A program made the position numbers and the translations under genes. The notes under the pieces were generated by a model. That model searched no databases and was not told the DNA's origin. It was given only the letters and a program-made list of their open reading frames with translations. Shown here in pieces: positions 8,133 through 14,672 of a stretch of DNA of 21,434 nucleotides (position 1 is the first letter of the stretch; each line of letters begins with the position of its first letter). The stretch comes from DATMYQ01 sp035560935 (GTDB lineage: Bacteria; Bacillota; Negativicutes; Sporomusales; Sporomusaceae). Location of the stretch: assembly GCA_035560935.1 (NCBI GenBank), contig DATMYQ010000272.1:1-21434 (forward strand), in the 5' to 3' direction.

Positions 8133-8750
8133 ATGGCGGACAGCAAGACAAAAAATAAAACCGGGGCTGCGAAATCCGGCGAAGGACAACAAGGATCCCC
8201 CGAAAAAACAACCTCGCGGCGGTGGCTGAAGATTGTCGCTATTCTTTTTCTTTTAATGGTTTTGGTCAGTGTGGGCTTTTTAGCCGGCATCTTTTTAAAA
8301 GTTATTGATATGCAGAAAATAGCCAGTGATTATCCGGTTGTAGGAAAGTTTTTTCCGAAGCCTAAAATGAACTTCGAACCGGTGGATTTGGCGCCGGATA
8401 TTACCCCGATTCCTCCCATTGCGCCGCCCAAGTCCTCCGTGGAGCAACCGGCGCCGCTACCACCGGTTCAACCGGGAATGCTGACGAAAGAAGATATCGA
8501 AAAACAGGAAAAAATCCGCAAACAAGAAGAAGCCAAACGAATTGGCAAACTGGCGAAACTGTATGCGGAGATGAAACCGGATGAGGCCGTTGTTATACTG
8601 AAAGAGTTGGATGACAATACGGTTATACAAATTCTGGAGCGCCTTGAAGAAAGCCAATCGGCGAAGATCCTCAGCCTGTTTGATCCCAAGCGGGCGGCAA
8701 AGATCAGTGATGATATACTTAAAGGCAATACAAAGCCTCTTAGCCTTTAG
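8133..8750 (+). CDS. YlxF/MotE-like membrane-anchored protein with MgtE N-terminal-type domain
   Basis: This 205-residue protein has a short charged N-terminus, one transmembrane helix (about 31-55), a proline-rich spacer (about 82-114), a charged coiled coil (about 117-145), and a C-terminal helical domain. The C-terminal domain (LYAEMKPDEAVVILKEL... through LFDPKRAAKISDDIL, about 143-196) resembles the MgtE intracellular N domain and the fold of FliG-like repeats. B. subtilis has ylxF at this exact place, between fliJ and fliK. Alphaproteobacterial MotE has the same architecture and is a chaperone for the periplasmic motility protein MotC. The role in Firmicutes is not established. The ATG follows AAGGCGGG. 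Family assignment is good; function is open. Confidence 0.85.
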   Translation: MADSKTKNKTGAAKSGEGQQGSPEKTTSRRWLKIVAILFLLMVLVSVGFLAGIFLKVIDMQKIASDYPVVGKFFPKPKMNFEPVDLAPDITPIPPIAPPKSSVEQPAPLPPVQPGMLTKEDIEKQEKIRKQEEAKRIGKLAKLYAEMKPDEAVVILKELDDNTVIQILERLEESQSAKILSLFDPKRAAKISDDILKGNTKPLSL

Positions 8751-8801
8751 TGTATTATAAATAGTAGGTACCGCATCAGCGGTGAAAGGAGGTGAAAAAG
8801 T

Positions 8802-10706
8802 ATGGCAAATATTTCTTCCAATTTTTCATTCGGGAGTGTTGAGACAAGATCCGTGTCGCCCGACAATCTTTTTTCTGCCCGGGCAACAGTGAAACCGAAT
8901 GGCAAAAGCCGGGAAGGTTTTGGGAAAGTTTTTGATCAGACCGTGAAACAGAACGAACAGGAAACGGCTGCGGAAACGCCGAATGAATCTTCGGAAACGG
9001 CTGAAAGTGATCAGTTGACAGTGGTGGCGGAGAATCCGCCGGCAAAATCTGACCAGGATGTTCAAGAAAAATCGATCGCACAGAATGGGGAAGGTCAGCA
9101 GGCGGCTGATACTGATAGTGAGACTCCGGTTGCCGTTGCTCCGGTTAAGAAGGTTCCTGCTGAAGCAGTGACCGTGAACAGCCAGTCCGTTCTTGCGGCA
9201 TTGTTGCTGCAACAGCCGGTGGCGGCGAATATTCCTCCACAAGGAGAAGGCGACCAGATAACGATTCCGGCGGTAACTGTTGCCGGTGAAGGCGAGAACG
9301 TTTCCAAAGTAAACGCTAATGTGCTGACACCGGTCGCTAATACGCTGGCGCAGGTTAACGTTAATGTGCTGACGCAGGTTAATAGCAATGCCGCCGCAGA
9401 GTTGCCGGCAGAGCCGGGGTCCCTTCCAATACCGCCTGAAGTTCAAGTGGTGCAGCCAACAACAGGCCTTCAGCCAGATACTATATCCGGAGCACAAAAT
9501 GTGTTGCCTGATGTGCAGACAACGCTGACCGCACAACATGCACCCAAATTACCGTTTGCAGTAACGGAAGAAACAAAAGTTTCTTTTCCGGAGATGCCAG
9601 TCGTTGCAACAGTAACAAATGAAGCTGCAAATTTGGGTAAAGCAGTCAATATTCCTTCTAACGCCGCAGTTGCGGCTTACGGATTGCGTGTTGACGGGCA
9701 GCAAAAGCAAGCAACTGAGTCGACGGTAGTGCCTGCTAGCGGAAAAGCCAATGATTTATCTGCAGCATCCGAAACGCTTCCATTGCCCAATGTAGTTATA
9801 GCTGAGCCGGCAAAAACACCGGAATTCGCAACAGTGAATCAACAAACGGCGCAGGTAACCAGCAGACAACAGCAAGCCGGGAAAGTGATTCCGGTTTCGA
9901 AAGAAGACCAGAAGTTATCGGGTACACCGAAAGAATCGGTGACAACCCCGGAATCTGGCAATGTGGTGAATATAGAAGCTGTCAGAGCCGGAAAAGAAAG
10001 TGCCGCAGGCACGAATCAGGAAAAAGCATCGAAGTTTTCTTTTTCCCGCAATGCGGATGTGCCCAAGGAAGCGGATACAGAATCAGTACAGAAAAGTGTT
10101 GAATTTTCGATTTTGGGGCAGAGTATGGGACAAGTCGGTGAAACGGTTTTGTCACAGACGACGCGGGATATTTCGGCAGTAGCTTCAGTAGTGGCGACTG
10201 CACCCCAGACCACTCCAACGATCGCTACAGCTGAACAACCGCTTACGGCGCCTTTTTACCCGCCGGCAGACTCTTCCGATGTTCTGGGACAGATTGTTGA
10301 AAATGCCCGACTGATTAATGCGACCGATAAAACCGAGATGGTCATTCAGTTAAAGCCGGAGCATCTGGGAGAACTGACGATTAAAGTGCATGTTTCAGGA
10401 GGAATTGTCAACGCATCATTCCATTCCGGTAATTCGGATGTCAGAGGAATTCTGGAAGCGTCGCTGCCGCAATTAAAGCAGGACTTGGCCAACCAGGGCA
10501 TTAAAGTCGATAATGTGGACATTCAGACAAGCCTGGAACAATACACACCGAATCAGCATCAGGGACAATGGAGCCATTCTTCGGGCCAGTCCCAGAAGAA
10601 CCAACAGAACATGGATGGCGCGAATGATTTGGAGGACATGGAAATACCGGCGACGGATGCGGCTGGAATAAACCGCTCTGTTGATGGTGTGGACTACCGG
10701 GCCTGA
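8802..10706 (+). CDS. fliK: Flagellar hook-length control protein FliK
   Basis: FliK is exported during hook growth, measures hook length and then acts on FlhB to switch export to filament-type substrates. The conserved C-terminal hook-length domain lies at about residues 495-577 and contains MVIQLKPEHLGELTIKVHVS and the later LPQLKQDLANQGI. The first 490 residues are low-complexity, rich in Ala, Thr, Val, Gln and Pro with few aromatics, as expected of an unfolded ruler. At 634 residues it is long for FliK (B. subtilis about 487). A degenerate 8-residue repeat lies near residues 172-194. A strong site AAAGGAGGTG precedes the ATG, and a small hairpin (8770-8783) sits just before it. It is followed by flgD, the usual neighbour. 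Confidence 0.92.
   Translation: MANISSNFSFGSVETRSVSPDNLFSARATVKPNGKSREGFGKVFDQTVKQNEQETAAETPNESSETAESDQLTVVAENPPAKSDQDVQEKSIAQNGEGQQAADTDSETPVAVAPVKKVPAEAVTVNSQSVLAALLLQQPVAANIPPQGEGDQITIPAVTVAGEGENVSKVNANVLTPVANTLAQVNVNVLTQVNSNAAAELPAEPGSLPIPPEVQVVQPTTGLQPDTISGAQNVLPDVQTTLTAQHAPKLPFAVTEETKVSFPEMPVVATVTNEAANLGKAVNIPSNAAVAAYGLRVDGQQKQATESTVVPASGKANDLSAASETLPLPNVVIAEPAKTPEFATVNQQTAQVTSRQQQAGKVIPVSKEDQKLSGTPKESVTTPESGNVVNIEAVRAGKESAAGTNQEKASKFSFSRNADVPKEADTESVQKSVEFSILGQSMGQVGETVLSQTTRDISAVASVVATAPQTTPTIATAEQPLTAPFYPPADSSDVLGQIVENARLINATDKTEMVIQLKPEHLGELTIKVHVSGGIVNASFHSGNSDVRGILEASLPQLKQDLANQGIKVDNVDIQTSLEQYTPNQHQGQWSHSSGQSQKNQQNMDGANDLEDMEIPATDAAGINRSVDGVDYRA
9315..9383 (+). repeat. Degenerate tandem repeat inside fliK
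   Basis: Three similar units start at 9315, 9336 and 9360 (steps of 21 and 24 bases). They encode ANVLTPV, ANTLAQVN and VNVLTQVN. The phase keeps the reading frame, so unit gain or loss would only lengthen or shorten the FliK ruler region. Confidence 0.6.
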
Positions 10707-10736
10707 GCGGTCTGAAAAGAAAGGAGCGAGAAAAGT

Positions 10737-11393
10737 ATGTCAACAGTTAATTCAATTAGTACCACGGCGGGTCTTACCGGTTCTTCGAGTACGAAGAAAA
10801 CCGGTGATGCGGATTTAGACAAAAATTCGTTTTTGAAATTGCTGACAACCCAGCTGAAATATCAGGATCCGCTGAAACCAGCGGATGACACGACGTTTAT
10901 TGCCCAGTTGGCGCAGTTTTCCTCGTTGGAGCAAATGCAGAATATGAGCAGTTCGTTAGCTTCATCGCAAGCGGCCGGATGGCTGGGGAAGATTGTCACC
11001 TGGTCGGAGACTGACTCGGCAGGAAAGACAACGGAAAATTCTGGAGTGGTCACTGCACTGAAAATTGATGGGAACAAAACACAGATTGTTGTTAATGGAC
11101 AGGCAATTGATGCTGATAAAGTGACAAATGTAAATCAGACGGCCACAGTGGTGACCGACAGTAATTCCACAAGCATCTTTAATGCACAGCTTACGTCGCT
11201 GATTGGCAAAACAATTACATGGCAAGAAGTAACAAAAGATTCCAGCGGTAATACCGTGACGGATTCCAGTGGTAACGCCGTGACTACAGAAAAAAGCGGA
11301 GTTGTTACATCCATTAAGTTTACCAGTGGAAATGCAAATGTAATGGTGGGAAGCACAGCTGTTGATCCACAGTATATTGTAGGGATACAGTGA
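10737..11393 (+). CDS. flgD: Flagellar hook cap / hook assembly protein FlgD
   Basis: FlgD caps the growing hook and guides FlgE subunits into place. The conserved N-terminal region LDKNSFLKLLTTQLKYQDPL (27-46) followed by DTTFIAQLAQFSSLEQMQNM (51-70) is diagnostic. The protein has 218 residues, clearly longer than the roughly 140 of B. subtilis FlgD. The extra length comes from what looks like a second copy of the C-terminal beta module: residues 82-132 and 154-218 both read as GK-ITW-E ... SGVVT-IK ... V-G-A-D. A 24-base tandem repeat (11238-11285) adds DSSGNTVT/DSSGNAVT in the second copy. The ATG follows AAAGGAGCGAG. The call is secure; the duplication is my own observation. Confidence 0.95.
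   Translation: MSTVNSISTTAGLTGSSSTKKTGDADLDKNSFLKLLTTQLKYQDPLKPADDTTFIAQLAQFSSLEQMQNMSSSLASSQAAGWLGKIVTWSETDSAGKTTENSGVVTALKIDGNKTQIVVNGQAIDADKVTNVNQTATVVTDSNSTSIFNAQLTSLIGKTITWQEVTKDSSGNTVTDSSGNAVTTEKSGVVTSIKFTSGNANVMVGSTAVDPQYIVGIQ
11238..11285 (+). repeat. 24-bp tandem repeat in flgD
   Basis: Two in-frame units, 11238-11261 and 11262-11285, agree at 20 of 24 bases and encode DSSGNTVT and DSSGNAVT. They form a loop insertion in the second C-terminal module of FlgD. Confidence 0.75.
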
Positions 11394-11450
11394 TGATTTC
11401 TAAAAGACGCAAATTGGAATGAAAGGCGCAGAAACAGGAGGTGACGCGCC

Positions 11451-11852
11451 ATGACCGACAAACTTACCGGTGTTCAGCCCTATCAACCCCAGTTGCTGAA
11501 TATCAACCGAGTTCCCGTTGTGTCAACGAACAATTCCCCCGGCAAAGCTTCGTCGAGCTCGCAAGGATCGTTTGCTGCCGCATTGCAGCAGGAATTAACC
11601 GGAGTAAAATTTTCCCAGCATGCGTTGCAACGATTGCAGGCACGCAACCTGGAACTGAATAACGAACAACTGGGGAAACTGAGCGAGGCCATTGACAAAG
11701 CAGCGCTGAAAGGTGCCAAAGAATCTCTGGTAGTCATGAATGATTTGGCTTTAGTGGTCAGTATAAAAAATCGAACTGTAATTACGGCAATGGATACCCA
11801 GGCGATGAAAGACAATGTAGTGACCAATATTGATAGCGCGGTGATTGTATAA
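11451..11852 (+). CDS. Conserved flagellar operon protein (TIGR02530 type), function unknown
   Basis: This 133-residue protein sits between flgD and flgE, where many Firmicutes carry a protein annotated only as 'flagellar operon protein' (TIGR02530). The variable N-terminal third is Ser/Gln/Pro-rich and probably disordered (about 1-45). The conserved part starts at VKFSQHALQRLQARNLELNN (about 52-71). It continues through LSEAIDKAALKGAKESLVVMNDLALVVSIKNRTVITAMD to the end TNIDSAVIV. No signal peptide, membrane helix or catalytic motif is seen. The disordered N-terminus and position suggest an exported hook-assembly helper or a regulator of hook genes, but that is speculation. A strong AGGAGGTGA precedes the ATG. 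Its stop codon overlaps the foldable region upstream of flgE. Confidence 0.9.
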   Translation: MTDKLTGVQPYQPQLLNINRVPVVSTNNSPGKASSSSQGSFAAALQQELTGVKFSQHALQRLQARNLELNNEQLGKLSEAIDKAALKGAKESLVVMNDLALVVSIKNRTVITAMDTQAMKDNVVTNIDSAVIV

Positions 11853-11941
11853 GCTGGACCTCTCCAGAGGAAGCTTCAGCTGCCGAATGATTGAAGCAGC
11901 TAAGCCGCGCAAATCCTTACTCAATAAAAATAGTGGAGAGG
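11852..11941 (+). promoter_or_regulatory. Foldable flgE leader with possible sequestration of its ribosome-binding site
   Basis: Four segments can pair in mutually exclusive ways. Segment 1 (11852-11862) pairs with 11867-11870 and 11875-11881 to make a hairpin. Segment 2 (11873-11878) pairs instead with segment 3 (11892-11897), GCTTCA with TGAAGC; an overlapping AGCTGC/GCAGCT pairing at 11878-11883 and 11896-11901 is a further option. CCTCTCCA at 11859-11866 is exactly complementary to the flgE ribosome-binding site TGGAGAGG at 11934-11941. The pairings are seen in the sequence; regulation of flgE translation is inference. Confidence 0.4.
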
Positions 11942-11952
11942 ATGAATGAATT

Positions 11953-13608
11953 ATGATGCGTTCCTTGTATTCCGGCGTGGCCGGTTTGCGCAACCATCAA
12001 ACCAGAATGGACGTGGTCGGCAACAACGTGGCCAACGTCAACACTATCGGATTTAAAGCTTCACGGGTGAACTTCCAGGCTATGCTCAGCCAGACATTGT
12101 CAGGTGCGTCTGCTGGCAACAATGCCCGCGGCGGCACCAACCCCATGCAGGTTGGATTAGGTATGTCGGTAGCCAGCATCGGAACTAATTTCGATGCATC
12201 ATCGTTGCAGAGTACCGGGTTATACACTGATGTAGCCTTGACCGGTCCCGGTTTCTTTGTAGTTGGCGAAACCAATGCTCAGGGAGGGATGAACCAGTAT
12301 TTTACCCGGGCCGGAAATTTCACTTTCGATAATCAGGGGTATTATGGCGTTCCCGGATCTGGGATGAAAGTGTTGGGTTGGAATGCGGATGCGGACGGGG
12401 TTATTGACACCACATTATCGGATCCCACCGCGATTCAGATCACGGCGGACAAAGAAAATATGCCAGCGAAAGCCACCACAGAATTAAACTTCAAAGGAAA
12501 TGTGTCTAGCGATGATCCGATTGCACAGCAGACGGCCCGGGAAATCTACGATTCTCTGGGGATTGCGCATAAAGTTAACAGCAATATTTTCCGAGTGGAT
12601 GACAGCACGTGGCTGGTCAAGTTTTCTTTAAATGACGCTATCAGCACGGCTACCAGTACTGCAGCGATTACGGTGACCGGTGGCTGGCAGGAAGTTACTT
12701 TTGATAACTATGGTAAATTCCAAGGTGCAAAAACGTTAAGTACCCCTCCTTCCACGAGCGCTGGTGCGACAGCCATCACCATTCCCAATCTACAGTTGGA
12801 TTTGAATGCCAAAGCTCACTCGCAGTGTTATACCTATCTTGATTCAAATAACGACCCCATGAGTTATAAAGTCACCTATACAAACACGGGAACAAGCACC
12901 AGTCCATATACTTGGACTTATTCCGTACTACGGACCGGTGTCAGCGGAGAGACTGCTTCTACAGGTACCGTGGTTTGGGATACTGCTGCCTCCACATACA
13001 ACTTTACGCCACCGCTAGTGATGGGTACAGTCACTGCTACTATCACGGCTTTTACCGCACCCGTGGCTGACAGGTTTGTCGCTACGGCAACTCCGATGGC
13101 TTATTCAGCGAGTGGGACATTAGATCCTGTTACTTTTACTTTTGCAGGTGGTAAGGCTCAGCCGTTGAGCATTAACTTAAAATATGGGTCCGTCACTCAG
13201 TATGGGGGCGACACTAGTTTTGCCGCTGGCGATCAAAATGGCTATGAGGCTGGGGCGCGGGAGTCAATGTCTATTTCCCAGGATGGAACCATTGTTGGAT
13301 CTTATTCCAACGGCCAACTTCGCAATCTGGGGCAGATTGCTGTAGCCAACTTCACCAATCCTGGCGGCTTAGAAAAAGTGAACGAAACGATGTACACTAA
13401 GTCCAGTAACTCTGGACCGGCATTGGTTGGAACTGTAGGTCAGAATGGGACGAAAACGATTCAGGGTTCGGCACTGGAAATGTCCAGTGTGGACATGAGC
13501 ACTGAATTCAGTGATATGATCGTCACTCAGCGCGGCTTCCAGGCCAACTCCAAGATCATTACTACAACGGATGAAATGTTGGAACTGCTGGCGAATTTAA
13601 AACGATAA
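11953..13608 (+). CDS. flgE: Flagellar hook protein FlgE
   Basis: FlgE polymerises into the curved hook that joins rod and filament. The N-terminus MMRSLYSGVAGLRNHQTRMD with VVGNNVANVNTIGFKASRVN (residues 21-40) and the C-terminal SSVDMSTEFSDMIVTQRGFQANSKIITT region (about 511-538) are the conserved helical D0/D1 parts. The region between holds the FlaE-type beta domains. At 551 residues it is a long FlgE; residues about 230-395 are a Thr/Ser-rich variable surface domain, with the single cysteine at residue 292. Either ATG (11953 or 11956) can serve, with GGAGAGG upstream. Because it ends in the hook-type C-terminus and follows flgD, FlgE is more likely than FlgG or FlgF. Confidence 0.95.
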   Translation: MMRSLYSGVAGLRNHQTRMDVVGNNVANVNTIGFKASRVNFQAMLSQTLSGASAGNNARGGTNPMQVGLGMSVASIGTNFDASSLQSTGLYTDVALTGPGFFVVGETNAQGGMNQYFTRAGNFTFDNQGYYGVPGSGMKVLGWNADADGVIDTTLSDPTAIQITADKENMPAKATTELNFKGNVSSDDPIAQQTAREIYDSLGIAHKVNSNIFRVDDSTWLVKFSLNDAISTATSTAAITVTGGWQEVTFDNYGKFQGAKTLSTPPSTSAGATAITIPNLQLDLNAKAHSQCYTYLDSNNDPMSYKVTYTNTGTSTSPYTWTYSVLRTGVSGETASTGTVVWDTAASTYNFTPPLVMGTVTATITAFTAPVADRFVATATPMAYSASGTLDPVTFTFAGGKAQPLSINLKYGSVTQYGGDTSFAAGDQNGYEAGARESMSISQDGTIVGSYSNGQLRNLGQIAVANFTNPGGLEKVNETMYTKSSNSGPALVGTVGQNGTKTIQGSALEMSSVDMSTEFSDMIVTQRGFQANSKIITTTDEMLELLANLKR

Positions 13609-13629
13609 AATTGCGGAAATGAATATGGG

Positions 13630-13655
13630 GTGAGGGGGAGTAACATCCCCCTCGC
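13630..13655 (+). other. Strong intergenic hairpin between flgE and swrD
   Basis: A 10-bp stem (13630-13639 with 13646-13655; five consecutive G-C pairs, one wobble) closes a 6-base loop. No T-run follows, so it is not a normal terminator. It lies 21 bases after the flgE stop and just before the swrD ribosome-binding site. It may stabilise the flgE mRNA end or mark a processing site, which would help make hook protein in large amounts. Confidence 0.6.
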
Positions 13656-13679
13656 AACATGATAAAGGGGTATGTGTAT

Positions 13680-13877
13680 ATGATCAAAGTATCCAGATTA
13701 AGAGCGCAGGACAAGGCATTGGTTTTAAATGCAGAACTGATTGAAACGATTGAGGAAACGCCGGACACCGTGATTACCTTACATACCGGAAAAAAGCTAA
13801 TTGTCGAAGAAAGTATGGATGAAGTACTCCGCAGAGTGATTGAATACAAACGGGCGATTTTCAGCAAAATGTTATGA
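13680..13877 (+). CDS. swrD: Swarming motility protein SwrD / flagellar FlbD family
   Basis: This 65-residue protein matches the small SwrD (YlzI)/FlbD family, needed in B. subtilis for full flagellar motor power during swarming. The family pattern is clear: MIKVSRLRAQDKALVLNAEL, then IETIEETPDTVITLHTGKKL and a C-terminal VIEYKR. The start at ATG 13680 fits the family and has AAAGGGG (13664-13670) at good spacing. An in-frame ATG at 13659 would add seven residues absent from relatives and lies within the base of a hairpin region. It sits after flgE, its usual place. Confidence 0.93.
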   Translation: MIKVSRLRAQDKALVLNAELIETIEETPDTVITLHTGKKLIVEESMDEVLRRVIEYKRAIFSKML

Positions 13878-14103
13878 GCAGACCATAATAAAAAATAAGT
13901 ATGAATATATTCTTATGGTTGTGGCAGGTGATACCCCGGAGGTTGTCGAAAAGAACAAGGGATTTTTAAGTTTCCGGCTGTTTGTTCACCTGTCTGCCAG
14001 GGTTAAAATATATACTGTCAGTTCGAGATTACCGCATGATTTAATACGGTCGAAAGACGAATTTGGGCTTATGCTTTAGAGAATACTTTTTGGAGGTGCG
14101 ATC
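13878..14103 (+). other. Non-coding gap between swrD and fliL with predicted RNA structure
   Basis: No gene is convincing here. A 79-codon open frame (13840-14079) overlaps swrD, has no ribosome-binding site and resembles nothing I know. The DNA can fold. An outer stem pairs 13922-13931 with 13986-13999, with a 4-base bulge. A middle stem pairs CCGGA 13936-13940 with TCCGG 13973-13977. An inner stem pairs TTGT 13943-13946 with ACAA 13955-13958. A second hairpin pairs 14022-14034 with 14047-14054. Many Firmicutes have motA and motB between flbD and fliL, so this could be a deletion scar, a leader of fliL or an unknown structured RNA. Confidence 0.45.
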
Positions 14104-14589
14104 GTGGCCGACGAAGAAAAAACGGGAAAAAAGTTTCCGATGGTTTTGATAGTGGCACTCATTGTAACGGGATTGATATTGGCAGGCGGTATTTCCTATT
14201 TTATTGCGATGAAGGTGATTGCGGACAAAGCGGCAGCGCCCCCTGTCAAGACGGCGCATGACCCGGGTGTTTTTATAAAACTGGGAGATCCTAAAGAAGG
14301 ACTGGTACTCAATATTGGCGGTATCAACAGCGGACGCTTTCTAAAAGTAGGTCTGATTGTTGAGTTGAAGCCGGATAAAAAAAGCACCGCTGCCGGCGGC
14401 AAAGGACCTTCTCCGGAAGAAACGAAGATTTTAGATACCGTGGTGTATGTGTTGCGTTCGCAGAAGATGGAGGATTTTGACCCGAGCCGACAGGAACAGT
14501 TGAAAGAAGTGCTGAAGAACGAAATCGGCAAAGTGATTGGCGAAGACAGGGTCTTGGACATCTATATCACCAATTTTGTTTTACAGTAG
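14104..14589 (+). CDS. fliL: Flagellar basal body-associated protein FliL
   Basis: FliL is a single-pass membrane protein that surrounds the stator and supports torque and motor stability. The 161-residue product has a short cytoplasmic N-terminus, one transmembrane helix (about 13-37), and an extracytoplasmic domain. That domain has the family pattern of a stomatin-like fold: LVLNIGGINSGRFLKVGLIVEL, then the C-terminal LKNEIGKVIGEDRVLDIYITNFVLQ. The start is GTG 14104 with GGAGGTG (14092-14098) upstream. The gene precedes fliM, as in B. subtilis. Length is slightly above the B. subtilis FliL (about 140), due to a Gly/Ser-rich insertion near residue 95-105. Confidence 0.94.
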   Translation: MADEEKTGKKFPMVLIVALIVTGLILAGGISYFIAMKVIADKAAAPPVKTAHDPGVFIKLGDPKEGLVLNIGGINSGRFLKVGLIVELKPDKKSTAAGGKGPSPEETKILDTVVYVLRSQKMEDFDPSRQEQLKEVLKNEIGKVIGEDRVLDIYITNFVLQ

Positions 14590-14660
14590 CCGGGGTAAGT
14601 TTAATTTAGTATAATAAATTTGATCCTTTAATGCAGCGGAGAATGGTTTCGCCAATGGAA

Positions 14661-14669
14661 GGGGGGGGG
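14661..14669 (+). repeat. Run of nine G in the fliM ribosome-binding site
   Basis: A G9 homopolymer at 14661-14669 forms the ribosome-binding site for the TTG start of fliM at 14673. Such runs can change length by replication slippage, which would alter the strength or spacing of this site. If translation began upstream (ATG 14631, 14643 or 14655) the run would lie inside the gene and slippage would shift the frame. Confidence 0.85.
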
Positions 14670-14672
14670 ATT

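Noticed and set aside
8826..9539. 237-codon minus-strand open frame across fliK
   Set aside because: It is rich in Arg, His, Leu and Cys, typical of antisense reading of a low-complexity gene, with no recognised domain or ribosome-binding site.
13630..13655. Hairpin after flgE as a terminator
   Set aside because: The stem is strong, but no T-run follows and the next gene's ribosome-binding site is adjacent, so termination is unlikely.
13922..13999. c-di-GMP riboswitch in the swrD-fliL gap
   Set aside because: The folded shape is suggestive, but the conserved cores of c-di-GMP class I or II riboswitches are not visible.
13840..14079. 79-codon open frame between swrD and fliL
   Set aside because: It begins inside swrD in another frame, lacks a ribosome-binding site, and its product resembles no family I recognise.
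14610..14615. TATAAT upstream of fliM as an internal promoter
   Set aside because: No acceptable -35 box at 16-18 bases and no extended -10; AT-rich spacers give such matches by chance.
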